Origin: Clostridium sp. Marseille-P2415
GTDB taxonomy: Bacteria > Bacillota > Clostridia > Lachnospirales > Lachnospiraceae
Assembly: GCF_900155545.1 (NCBI RefSeq)
Contig: NZ_LT732526.1
Location: forward strand, 2,844,656 to 2,908,655
Reading direction: 5' to 3'
DNA length: 64,000 bases
Position numbers and translations under genes: made by a program. This document shows, piece after piece, positions 1-7,628 of this stretch. Numbering within the stretch: position 1 is the stretch's first letter; each line of letters opens with the position of its first letter. Below the pieces are notes generated by a model. It had not been told where the DNA came from and did not search any database. It saw nothing but the letters and a program-made list of their open reading frames with translations.

Positions 1-190
1 ACTTCAAATGCGAAAAGCATTAAGTGGTGGGTGGGGACTTGCTTGTGTCAGGTGGAGTACAAGCTCCACCTGACAAGCAGCGATAGCTGCTATTCGGTTA
101 TGCCCGGTGGAGCGGGGCACGCTGTGAGCAAGTAGCGAAGCGGATTGCGAATATCCGCTTGACGAAAGCAAAGCTGCTCTCTTAAACCGG
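1..190. other. Structured noncoding stretch with four consecutive hairpins
   Basis: No convincing gene is seen here. Four inverted repeats follow one another: 46-57 with 64-75 (12 bp), 76-81 with 86-91, 101-105 with 115-119, and 138-145 with 153-160 (8 bp). They lie downstream of the minus-strand MarR gene and run to the window edge. None is followed by a clear T-run, so I do not call a terminator. The stretch may be one end of a larger structured element cut by the window. Confidence 0.45.
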
Positions 191-643
191 TCAGCTTTTC
201 TCCGTAAGCCTCAGCATATTCTCCAGATTCCGGTTCATCACTTTCGCGGTGCGGTTTAAAGCCTCTAAATCCTCCGCAGGTATGCCTTTATGCAGTTCTT
301 CCATGAATTCCTGCTTACATGTCTTAATCCTCGCCACAACTTTCTGGCTTTTTTCCGTTAGGTATAAATGGACAAGCCTGCGGTCCTTTTTATCCTTTCC
401 GGTCGTCAGATACCCTTTTTCACACAGGGATTCCACGGATTTTGCCACAAGACCTTTGGAAATATTCCGGCACTGGGCTATGTCGGATGCGCTGTTAAGC
501 TCCTGATTATTGGAAAGGAACATCAACACAAGGATCTCATTGGGAGTAAAATCATATTCCGCAACAGCCTTTCCGCAAACCTTCCGGTATATCTTGTCTA
601 TCTTTGCAAAATATGTAAAATCCCCCTCTTCTTTCTGCCTCAT
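191..643 (-). CDS. MarR family transcriptional regulator
   Basis: A 150-residue winged-helix regulator. The central part shows the MarR layout: a helix with NEILVLMFLSNN, a recognition region (SASDIAQCRNISKGLVAKSVESL) and a beta-wing with the DKKDRR turn. MarR proteins are dimers that usually repress by binding palindromes and respond to small ligands or oxidants; the ligand here cannot be read from the sequence. The ATG is supported by AAGGAG five bases upstream. A consensus promoter (790-818) and two operator-like inverted repeats (763-776, 778-791) lie upstream, which suggests autoregulation. No target gene is adjacent in the same direction, so regulation of itself or of distant genes is likely. 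Confidence 0.9.
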   Translation of the reverse strand: MRQKEEGDFTYFAKIDKIYRKVCGKAVAEYDFTPNEILVLMFLSNNQELNSASDIAQCRNISKGLVAKSVESLCEKGYLTTGKDKKDRRLVHLYLTEKSQKVVARIKTCKQEFMEELHKGIPAEDLEALNRTAKVMNRNLENMLRLTEKS

Positions 644-762
644 CTCTTCTCCTTAAATAACACATTCAGGCTATCCAAACAAACGATAACCCTTAATAAA
701 TCATATGTCTGAGATCCAATGCTGTATACTGGTTTCCCTATATGAGATCCCGACACTGGATC

Positions 763-791
763 GTTCACTTTTGAACCATTCGTTTTTGAAT
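763..791 (-). promoter_or_regulatory. Tandem operator-like palindromes, probable MarR sites
   Basis: Two inverted repeats, 763-776 (GTTCA-N4-TGAAC) and 778-791 (ATTC-N6-GAAT), share the minus-strand pattern TTCAAAA-N2-GAA and are offset by about 15 bp. The upstream one overlaps the -10 box at 790-795 and the other covers the probable transcription start. This is the arrangement expected of a repressor that blocks its own promoter. Binding by the adjacent MarR protein is inferred. Confidence 0.6.
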
Positions 792-818
792 TATAAACAG
801 GCAAACGCAGTATGTCAA
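790..818 (-). promoter_or_regulatory. Sigma-A promoter of the MarR gene
   Basis: On the minus strand a perfect TTGACA (813-818) and TATAAT (790-795) are separated by 17 bp. The promoter points at the MarR gene starting at 643 and leaves a leader of about 140 bases. Confidence 0.85.
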
Positions 819-835
819 GTCCAAAACGCAAAAGT

Positions 836-865
836 GCCCGGAAAAAAGGAACCTTTCTTCCGGGC
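836..865 (-). terminator. Rho-independent terminator after yajC
   Basis: A 14-bp stem with a two-base loop (GCCCGGAA at its base) is followed on the minus strand by a T-rich stretch. It lies 40 bases past the yajC stop and ends the scfA-scfB-secDF-tgt-yajC cluster just before the MarR promoter. Confidence 0.8.
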
Positions 866-905
866 AACCCGTTCCTGATCTGCAATTCCGGTTGTCAGGC
901 CACCT

Positions 906-1202
906 TTAGGCTTCTGGTTTTTCAACCTGAACGATTGCTGACTTCTGCATAGGAATTCTGCAGTTCTTATTATTACCGAATTCAACAATAACCGTATCAT
1001 CTGTCATATCGATGATAACGCCGTAAAAACCGCTGGAGGTTAAGACGCTGTCACCGATTGCAATGTTTGCAAACATCTCCTGCTGTCTCTTTTTCTCCTT
1101 TTTCTGCGGTCTGATTGCGATAAAATACATAAAGCCAAAGATCACTGCGATGTAGATAACCCAGAAACCCATGCCCATGGTACCGCCTGTTGCTGATAAC
1201 AT
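906..1202 (-). CDS. yajC: Preprotein translocase subunit YajC
   Basis: A single-span membrane protein of about 98 residues and the last gene of the cluster. The N-terminal hydrophobic helix (FWVIYIAVIFGFMYFIAIRP) is followed by the family RPQKKE motif, then a small cytoplasmic beta-rich domain (IGDSVLTSSGFYGVI, DDTVIVEFG). YajC associates with SecDF and SecYEG at the membrane. I chose the second ATG (1202) because GGAGG sits eight bases upstream of it; the ATG at 1208 is only three bases from GGAGG. The gap to tgt is about 110 bp and contains a possible GCCGCC/GGCGGC leader stem. Confidence 0.93.
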   Translation of the reverse strand: MLSATGGTMGMGFWVIYIAVIFGFMYFIAIRPQKKEKKRQQEMFANIAIGDSVLTSSGFYGVIIDMTDDTVIVEFGNNKNCRIPMQKSAIVQVEKPEA

Positions 1203-1312
1203 AACCATTTCCTCCTTATATAACGATCCGCCGCCTGCTTGTCCCTCATCTTCAGGAAGCTCGATTCACCTGGCGGCTCTTCGAACGGCTAAGCCTGCCT
1301 TCCTTAAGAGGA

Positions 1313-2455
1313 TTATTCCCCGGATTGTACCGCCGTCATACCGGAAAGCTTCTGTTCCTTGTATTCCCCATAACGGCGGTTTTCGATTGCGTCACGAATC
1401 TCTTCCATCATTGTATTATAAAAATATAAATTATGCAAGACACATAATCTCATGCCAAGCATTTCTTTTGCCTTTAAAAGATGCCTGATATAGGCCCTGC
1501 TGTAAGAGCGGCAGGCCGGGCACCGGCACCCCTCTTCTATGGGCTTATGATCCAGTTCATACCTGGAATTGAATAAATTCCGTTTTCCCTGATTGGTATA
1601 CACATGACCATGGCGGCCATTTCTTGACGGATATACGCAGTCAAAGAAATCCACGCCCCGGTCCACGCTCTCTAAAATATTGGCCGGGGTTCCCACTCCC
1701 ATCAGATAAGTCGGCTTGTTCTCCGGCAGATAGGGAACCGTTTCATCTAAAATACGGTACATCTCCGCATGGCTTTCCCCCACTGCAAGCCCGCCTAATG
1801 CATAGCCGTCTAAACCCATGGCAGATATGGTTTTGGCATGAGCGATCCGGATGTCCTCAAAGGTCCCGCCCTGGTTGATGCCGAACAACAGCTGGTCCCG
1901 GTTTAAAGTATCAGGCAGGGAATTCAGCCTTTCCATCTCAATCCGGCACCTTTCCAGCCATCTGGTGGTACGGTCTACGCTGTTCTGCATATATTCCCTG
2001 GCTGCCGGATGAGGCGGGCACTCGTCAAAGGCCATGGCTATGGTAGAGGCTAAATTAGACTGGATCTGCATGCTCTCTTCCGGGCCCATAAAAATCCTAT
2101 GGCCGTCTATATGGGACTGGAAGGTAACGCCTTCTTCCTTTATCTTTCTCAATCCGGCCAGAGAAAATACCTGAAACCCGCCTGAGTCTGTAAGAATCGG
2201 GCGGTCCCAATTCATAAAAGCATGAAGTCCGCCGAATTTTTTAATTAATTTATCGCCGGTGCGCACATGAAGGTGATAGGTGTTTGAAAGCTCTACCTGG
2301 GTCTTGATCTCACGGAGATCATCCGTGGAAACAGCTCCCTTGATGGCTCCCACCGTGCCAACATTCATGAACACCGGAGTCTGGATCGTGCCGTGGACGG
2401 TTGTTACCTCCGCCCGCTTCGCACGTCCATCCTTTGCAATGATCTTATAATTCAT
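1313..2455 (-). CDS. tgt: Queuine tRNA-ribosyltransferase (tRNA-guanine transglycosylase)
   Basis: A 380-residue enzyme of normal bacterial length. It replaces guanine-34 in GUN-anticodon tRNAs with preQ1, a step of queuosine synthesis. Visible hallmarks are the TDSGGFQVFSL motif with its catalytic Asp near residue 91, the INQGG motif, the nucleophile region FDCVYPSRNGRHG, and the zinc site CRCPAC followed about 25 residues later by His. It lies 16 bp after secDF, in the tgt-yajC-secD arrangement common in bacteria. No preQ1 riboswitch is seen in front of it, as expected for an internal operon gene. Confidence 0.97.
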   Translation of the reverse strand: MNYKIIAKDGRAKRAEVTTVHGTIQTPVFMNVGTVGAIKGAVSTDDLREIKTQVELSNTYHLHVRTGDKLIKKFGGLHAFMNWDRPILTDSGGFQVFSLAGLRKIKEEGVTFQSHIDGHRIFMGPEESMQIQSNLASTIAMAFDECPPHPAAREYMQNSVDRTTRWLERCRIEMERLNSLPDTLNRDQLLFGINQGGTFEDIRIAHAKTISAMGLDGYALGGLAVGESHAEMYRILDETVPYLPENKPTYLMGVGTPANILESVDRGVDFFDCVYPSRNGRHGHVYTNQGKRNLFNSRYELDHKPIEEGCRCPACRSYSRAYIRHLLKAKEMLGMRLCVLHNLYFYNTMMEEIRDAIENRRYGEYKEQKLSGMTAVQSGE

Positions 2456-2471
2456 TTACATTCCCTTACTT

Positions 2472-4625
2472 TTATTTTTTCGTGTTTTTAGCAGTTGTTT
2501 TCGCCCCTGCACTGTTTTTATTTTTATGAATGCTCATCACATACCACAGGGAGCCTGTTATGCATACGGAAGAATACGTACCGCATACGATACCGGCCAT
2601 TAAAGGCAGCGCGAACTCGCGGATGGATGATACCCCCAGGATATACAGCACGAATACCATGATGAAGGTAGTGAGTGAAGTGTTAATGCTTCTTGTAAAT
2701 GTCTGCGTAATGCTTAAGTTCACAATCTCATCCAGCTCCAGCTTTCTCTGGGTCTTTAAATTTTCCCGGATGCGGTCGAAAATAACAATCGTAGCATTGA
2801 TAGAATACCCTACAATGGTAAGCATACATGCAATGAAGGTGGAACCTACGGACCATTTTAACAGAGCGTAGAAGGTCAGTACTACCAAAACGTCATGAAC
2901 CAGTGCAAGCACCGCACTTCCCGCGAACCTGATATCTTTAAAACGGAACCAGATATAAAGAAGCATACAGACCGTAGCAATGATAACGGCTACAATGGCA
3001 TCCTGCTTCATTTCCTGGCTGACTGCTCCGGAAATGCTTTCTGCCGTAATCTTTTCGGCTTCTATGCCAAAGTTATCGACCATAGCCTTGTTTAAAGCCT
3101 CACGTTCGTCCACACTTAAGGTCCTGGTCTTTATAATAACTTCATTGGTTCCGGCAACCTTCTGAGTCTGAACATCCGCATCCTTTGTTATTCCTTCCAC
3201 AACCGGAACCACCTCAGAGGAGATCCTCTCCAGAGTCAGATCCTCATTAAAGGGCACATTGGTAGAAGTACCGCCCTTAAACTCCATGCTGTAGTTTAAG
3301 ATGTTTCCTGTCTGGGACTTATTGACTCCCAGCCATGCAAGTCCGATGACGATCACAAGAAGGGAACCGGCAAACCACAGCTTCTTTCTGGAAAGGAAAT
3401 TGATCACCCTTCCATCTTTCTTAGTGCCATAGAATTTCGGATCATCAAACCCCAGCTGGAACAGCATGTTCAAAACGAACTTTGTGACAAAAAGCGCTGT
3501 GATCATGGATAAAACGATACCGATCGCCAGCGTGGAGGCAAACCCCTTTACCGTGCCGGATCCTCTCCAGAACAGAACGCCGGCAGCGATCAGGGTTGTC
3601 ACATTACCGTCAACAATCGCTGACAGAGCCTTGTTGAAACCAGCCTGTATGGCCGATTTCACCGTCTTGCCAAAACCGATTTCTTCCTTGATACGTGTGA
3701 AAATGATAACATTTGCATCCACTGCCATACCGATTGAAAGAATGATACCTGCTACACCCGGAAGGGTCAGGGTCACTTCAAAGGCAGCCAGCAGAATCAA
3801 AATAATGCCCACATAAAGAGATAATGCGATAACAGAAGCCACTCCCGGAATCAGATAAACTGCAATCATGAATACTGCAACAATGGCAAAACCGATGGCA
3901 CCTGCCTTCAAGCTGGTGGTAATGGCTTCCTGTCCTAATTTTGCACCTACCACATTGGAACGGAGTTCTTCCAGCTCCAGGGAAAGGGAACCGATTCGGA
4001 TGGTGGAGGCCAGGGTTTCCGCTTCCTCGTAAGAGGTCATACCGCTGATCTGGCACTGTCCCTGGGTGATCGGCTCCTGAACGACCGGGTTGGAATAAAT
4101 CTTGCCGTCGTAAATAATGGCAATCCGTTTTCCGACATTATTGGTCGTTGCATCTGCGAATATCTGCTTCCCTTCGTCTGTAAAGGTCAAATCCACCAGG
4201 TATTCCTTGATGCCGTTATTTTCGGTGATCACCGGCTTCGCCGTAGCCACCTGATTGCCATTTAAAATCGTATTGCCGGTTTCATCTGCAAAAATCAGGG
4301 AGCCGGGCTTTCCAAGTTCCTCTAAAATAGCATTGGCATCGGATACGCCGGGAATGTCCACGTTAATCCGATTGTTTCCTTCCTGGTAAACCTCTGCTTC
4401 CGTGCTGTAATTCTGGACTCTCTGCTGCAGCTTATAGATGGTGTCCTTCATATCCTCAGCGCTTGGATCTTCTTCCTTTGCCTGATACGTAATGCTGACA
4501 CCCCCTGCCAGATCCAGGCCCAGCTTAATGTCATTCATGGTCGTGTAGCCAAAATAGGCGAACAATCCAACCATGGCCAGTGAAAAAATCAGCCCTAACA
4601 GGCCCTTGCCTTTGTTACTTTTCAT
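2472..4625 (-). CDS. secDF: Fused protein translocase SecDF
   Basis: A 717-residue fusion of SecD (about residues 1-420) and SecF (about 425-717) that uses the proton gradient to help pull proteins out of SecYEG. The SecD half has IKLGLDLAGGVSITYQ after the first membrane helix and the membrane motif DANVIIFTRIKEE. The SecF half has MEFKGGTS and the repeat-related motif SINATIVIFDRIREN. At the position where many SecF proteins carry Asp (SIND), the codon here is GCT for Ala; the SecD Asp is present. The start is supported by GGAG seven bases upstream. It lies 45 bp after scfB and 16 bp before tgt, probably in one transcript. Confidence 0.96.
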   Translation of the reverse strand: MKSNKGKGLLGLIFSLAMVGLFAYFGYTTMNDIKLGLDLAGGVSITYQAKEEDPSAEDMKDTIYKLQQRVQNYSTEAEVYQEGNNRINVDIPGVSDANAILEELGKPGSLIFADETGNTILNGNQVATAKPVITENNGIKEYLVDLTFTDEGKQIFADATTNNVGKRIAIIYDGKIYSNPVVQEPITQGQCQISGMTSYEEAETLASTIRIGSLSLELEELRSNVVGAKLGQEAITTSLKAGAIGFAIVAVFMIAVYLIPGVASVIALSLYVGIILILLAAFEVTLTLPGVAGIILSIGMAVDANVIIFTRIKEEIGFGKTVKSAIQAGFNKALSAIVDGNVTTLIAAGVLFWRGSGTVKGFASTLAIGIVLSMITALFVTKFVLNMLFQLGFDDPKFYGTKKDGRVINFLSRKKLWFAGSLLVIVIGLAWLGVNKSQTGNILNYSMEFKGGTSTNVPFNEDLTLERISSEVVPVVEGITKDADVQTQKVAGTNEVIIKTRTLSVDEREALNKAMVDNFGIEAEKITAESISGAVSQEMKQDAIVAVIIATVCMLLYIWFRFKDIRFAGSAVLALVHDVLVVLTFYALLKWSVGSTFIACMLTIVGYSINATIVIFDRIRENLKTQRKLELDEIVNLSITQTFTRSINTSLTTFIMVFVLYILGVSSIREFALPLMAGIVCGTYSSVCITGSLWYVMSIHKNKNSAGAKTTAKNTKK

Positions 4626-4670
4626 GACTTTTCTCCTTTTTTTTGGGATAATAAATGCTTTTTTCCAACC

Positions 4671-6065
4671 TTAGTCTTCAGCCAGAGCCGCCTTGATCAT
4701 GATGGCGCACTCAATCCGTTTCTTCTGCATTTCGCATCCGATATCATAAGCATCCGTAATGCATCCATGGAAGTTATAGGAGTTGGCTGCACAGCCTCCG
4801 CTGCAGTAGAACCTTGCAAAACAATCCCGGCACTTATTCTTAGCATAAACATTGCAAAGCTTAAACTCATCGCGAATCTGTAAATTGGTCACACCTGTAT
4901 CTACATTGCCGAGAAGGAATTTCTCCTCTCCGACAAATTGGTGGCACGGATAGAAATCTCCCCACGGGGTCACTGCCAGATACTCAGTCCCTGAACCACA
5001 GCCTGACAACCGCTTTGCCACGCAGGGTCCCTGATTCAAATCAATATTAAAATGGAAGAAATTAAAACCTTTGCCTTCCTTCTGCCTGTTAATGTATTCC
5101 ACTGCAAGCCTGTCATACTCTTCAAGGATCTGCGGGAGGTCTTCCTCCCTGATCGCATAATCCTCTTCCGGCTGCGCTACCACCGGCTCGATGGACATGC
5201 TGGAAAAGCCAAGATCTGCATATTCCAGAACATCCTTTGAGAAATCCATATTATTGCGGGTAAAGGTCCCTCTGATATAATAATCCCTGGTTCCTCTGAG
5301 CTCAGCAAATTTCTGAAACTTGGGAACGATCAGATCGTAGCTGCCTTTTCCGTTGCGGAACGGGCGCATCCTGTCATTGACTTCCTTACGTCCGTCAAGG
5401 CTTAACACAACATTGCTCATTTCCCGGTTGCAGAATTCCATGATCTCATCATTTAACAGCACACCGTTGGTCGTCATGGTGAAACGGAAATTCTTATTAT
5501 ATTCTTTCTCTTTTGAGCGGCCGTATTCAACAAGCTGCTTCACTACCTCCCAATTCATGAGCGGTTCTCCGCCAAAAAAGTCCACCTCCAGGTTTTTCCG
5601 GCTGCCGGAATTGGCAATCAGAAAGTCCAGCGCCTTTTTCCCCACTTCAAAGGACATCAGCGCCCGCCTGCCATGGTATTCTCCCTCTTCCGCAAAGCAA
5701 TATTTGCAGGCCAGATTGCAGTCATGGGCAATATGTAAACAAAGCGCCTTAACAACCGTCTTCCGCTTTTTAAAATCAACCACATAGTCGTGATATACAT
5801 CCCTGGTAAACAGTTCTCCCGCATTGATGAGATACTGAATCTCCTCCAAAGCTTCCTTTACTTCTGATTCTCCGTACTTTTCAGAAAGGCGGCTGGAAAT
5901 CTCTTCTTCCGCCTCTTTTGGAAGTGCCTCCGGCTCTTCCATCTCCGGCACCATACCTGCGGCGATCTCTACAGCTTCATACATAACCGGGTCCACGGAG
6001 TGAACCGAGCCGCTGTTGACATCCATCACGATATGAAACCCATTATTGATATATTGATGAATCAC
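4671..6065 (-). CDS. scfB: SCIFF radical SAM maturase (thioether-forming)
   Basis: A 464-residue radical SAM/SPASM enzyme that modifies the SCIFF peptide encoded just upstream. An N-terminal region of about 100 residues resembles a peptide-recognition domain. The Cx3Cx2C motif binding the SAM-cleaving cluster is C116, C120, C123 (HDCNLACKYC), followed by GGEP. The C-terminal SPASM/twitch part has about ten Cys, including CGSG, FYPCHQF and CRDCFARFYCSGGC, for auxiliary iron-sulfur clusters. Characterised relatives (Clostridium thermocellum CteB type) link Cys to Thr by a thioether. A large hairpin separates it from scfA. The family assignment is firm; the exact bond made here is inferred. Confidence 0.95.
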   Translation of the reverse strand: MIHQYINNGFHIVMDVNSGSVHSVDPVMYEAVEIAAGMVPEMEEPEALPKEAEEEISSRLSEKYGESEVKEALEEIQYLINAGELFTRDVYHDYVVDFKKRKTVVKALCLHIAHDCNLACKYCFAEEGEYHGRRALMSFEVGKKALDFLIANSGSRKNLEVDFFGGEPLMNWEVVKQLVEYGRSKEKEYNKNFRFTMTTNGVLLNDEIMEFCNREMSNVVLSLDGRKEVNDRMRPFRNGKGSYDLIVPKFQKFAELRGTRDYYIRGTFTRNNMDFSKDVLEYADLGFSSMSIEPVVAQPEEDYAIREEDLPQILEEYDRLAVEYINRQKEGKGFNFFHFNIDLNQGPCVAKRLSGCGSGTEYLAVTPWGDFYPCHQFVGEEKFLLGNVDTGVTNLQIRDEFKLCNVYAKNKCRDCFARFYCSGGCAANSYNFHGCITDAYDIGCEMQKKRIECAIMIKAALAED

Positions 6066-6111
6066 TTGTAGTCTCCTTATTTTGAAAGATTTTAACCTTT
6101 AATCGGTTTTG

Positions 6112-6171
6112 GGCAGACAAGCGAAGTAACCCCTACCGTCGTATGACCGTAGGGGCATCTGCTTATCTGCC
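6112..6171 (-). promoter_or_regulatory. Long stem-loop between scfA and scfB, probable attenuator or RNA stabiliser
   Basis: An outer stem (6112-6122 with 6161-6171, 11 bp) encloses an inner stem (6130-6136 with 6149-6155). In minus-strand RNA the one irregular outer pair is a U-G wobble, whereas plus-strand RNA would have a C-A mismatch, so the structure fits minus-strand transcription. There is no long U-run after it. It probably makes precursor peptide more abundant than maturase. Confidence 0.6.
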
Positions 6172-6200
6172 TTATGGCTGTTCTATACAGTTTTCATAAA

Positions 6201-6347
6201 CTAACGGTTGCTATTCTCGCAGCTCTGGTTTCCTACTGTACAGGATGTCTTGCAGGCTGACTGGCAGGAAGTCTGGCATTCGCCGCAGCCACCTTTTTTC
6301 ATGGATTCTTTTAAAGTACTGGAATTTAATGTTTTCACGTGTTTCAT
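6201..6347 (-). CDS. scfA: SCIFF ranthipeptide precursor (six cysteines in forty-five)
   Basis: A 48-residue peptide starting MKHVKTLNSS and containing six cysteines at 21, 24, 28, 32, 36 and 43 in the order CGECQTSCQSACKTSC plus one more. The basic amphipathic N-terminus before the GG pair is the leader, and the Cys-rich half is the modified core. This matches the SCIFF family, nearly universal in Clostridia, whose role is debated (signalling or regulation has been proposed). GGAGG lies eight bases upstream of the ATG and a TTGCAC-17-TATAAT promoter is at 6384-6412. It is the first gene of the cluster continuing into scfB and secDF. Confidence 0.95.
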   Translation of the reverse strand: MKHVKTLNSSTLKESMKKGGCGECQTSCQSACKTSCTVGNQSCENSNR

Positions 6348-6383
6348 ATACTTACACCTCCTGTATTAACCTAATTCCTTGAG

Positions 6384-6412
6384 ATTATACCACATGTTTT
6401 TGGCGAGTGCAA
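6384..6412 (-). promoter_or_regulatory. Promoter of the scfA-scfB-secDF-tgt-yajC cluster
   Basis: On the minus strand TTGCAC (6407-6412) and TATAAT (6384-6389) are 17 bp apart, preceding scfA by about 37 bases. It is the only strong promoter seen in front of the cluster. Confidence 0.8.
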
Positions 6413-6530
6413 GATGAATTGCCCCCTCACAAACAGGCCTGTATAAATTTTTATTGTCCAAACATCCTAGAATATCCTCTGTACAGGCAGAATATACTGA
6501 ACCATAAGACAAGATATAAGGAGTAGTCAA

Positions 6531-6890
6531 ATGGAAAAATCAAAGCTTCAGGTCACACTAAGAAACCTGCTCATCACCTACATACTGACCGGAATCCTGC
6601 TGGTGGTCCTGGCCTTAGCACTCTATAGATTCCGGTTGAAGGAAGGCCAGATACGACTGGGTGTCAATGCGGTTTATATTATCACCTGTCTCTTTGGGGG
6701 GATTTTAATGGGAAAGAGCATACGGCAGCGGAGGTTCTTCTGGGGACTTTTACTGGGACTTCTTTATTTCCTGGTGCTCTTAGGAGTTTCTTTCCTATTG
6801 AACAAAGGGTTAAACGGATCCATGAACCAGATTCTTACCACTATGGCGATATGTGTGGTCAGCGGGACTGCGGGGGGGATGATGAGTTAA
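6531..6890 (+). CDS. TIGR04086-like small integral membrane protein
   Basis: A 119-residue protein, divergent from scfA, with four predicted membrane helices (about residues 10-31, 44-62, 68-90 and 98-118) and a short basic loop (KSIRQRR). Length, helix pattern and glycine-rich last helix fit the TIGR04086/YrzE group of small Firmicute membrane proteins, which I recall occurring near SCIFF and yajC genes in Clostridia. No catalytic residues are visible and the function is unknown. AAGGAG lies seven bases before the ATG. It is followed by the first giant inverted repeat. Confidence 0.75.
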   Translation: MEKSKLQVTLRNLLITYILTGILLVVLALALYRFRLKEGQIRLGVNAVYIITCLFGGILMGKSIRQRRFFWGLLLGLLYFLVLLGVSFLLNKGLNGSMNQILTTMAICVVSGTAGGMMS

Positions 6891-6916
6891 AAATGGTTTT
6901 ACTCATAAGGTTGTGA

Positions 6917-7223
6917 GGAAATGGAGAACTGCGCTTAGGGTTTTGGAGGGAAAATGAGGAAAGGCTCCCCGGATACGCTCATGGTTTCGGACGGGATAGG
7001 TGTAAGGGAGATGGCACGGGATAATGAGGGCACCGACACCATTCATCGAGTTTTCCTGATGAAAACTCGATTCAGGGCGTCTAAAAAACGGACTTTGTGA
7101 GTCCGTTTTTTCCCTCATTATCCCGTACCCTCTCCCTAACGCCTATCGACGTCCTGCAAAAATCGCTGTATCCGGGGAGCCTTTCCTCATTTTCCGGCCA
7201 GAATACGGCAGCTCTCCATTTCC
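6917..7223. repeat. Giant imperfect inverted repeat 1 (about 307 bp)
   Basis: The left arm (6917-7030) and right arm (7112-7223) are near-complementary over more than 100 bp. A perfect 28-bp block (6949-6976 with 7168-7195) and another strong block (about 6995-7030 with 7112-7147) are visible. The tip carries two separate hairpins, 7045-7054 with 7062-7071 and 7083-7094 with 7100-7111. It lies between convergent genes. No open frame is believable. It could act as a long RNA hairpin in either transcript, as a cruciform, or be a mobile palindromic element. Confidence 0.85.
7083..7111. terminator. Symmetric bidirectional terminator hairpin
   Basis: Six A residues, a six-base stem, a five-base loop, the matching stem and six T residues form a 12-bp arm structure that reads as an intrinsic terminator on both strands. 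It lies at the tip of giant inverted repeat 1 and would serve the converging genes on both sides. Confidence 0.75.
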
Positions 7224-7314
7224 GCTAAGGGTATTGGCGAAAATCATAGTTGAAAACCATGTTTATAATTTGGAGGCTGAGGTTTAAATATTCAATTCGG
7301 AAGGCCCGTACACA

Positions 7315-7610
7315 GTGGACTTTTCCAACACTTAGCCGGGAAAAGAGGCAGAGGGGGAGGGGCAGCGGTTGGTTTGCAGGCGGATTAGAACTTCTTAGGT
7401 TGGAAGGATACAAAAAACATGGGCGGACATTGGCTTCAAAGCCAATGTCCGAGGAAACCCGGAACGCGAATTTCTTTCAGAAATTCGGGTGGAGTTTTCC
7501 GATCCCATGTTTTTTGTATCCTTCCGGCCTTAGAAGTTCTTCCGCCGAAACTCCAACTGCTGCCCCTCCCCCTCTGCCTCTTTTCCCTCGAAATCTTAGC
7601 AAAAGTCCAC
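7315..7610. repeat. Giant imperfect inverted repeat 2 (about 296 bp)
   Basis: Arms from 7315 and to 7610 pair over about 110 bp. Perfect blocks are 7338-7366 with 7559-7587 (29 bp, purine-rich on one strand) and 7402-7423 with 7504-7525 (22 bp). The tip again has two short hairpins: 7424-7435 with 7440-7451, and 7467-7474 with 7480-7487. The architecture matches repeat 1 although the sequence differs. It begins 18 bases past the stop of the CNNM-like gene. Open frames through it are artefacts of the palindrome. Confidence 0.85.
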
Positions 7611-7628
7611 GTCACCGCAGCCAGTCCC

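Noticed and set aside
1203-1312. Riboswitch for queuosine precursors near tgt
   Set aside because: Only a simple GCCGCC/GGCGGC pairing is visible in front of yajC, and no preQ1 aptamer features are seen near tgt.
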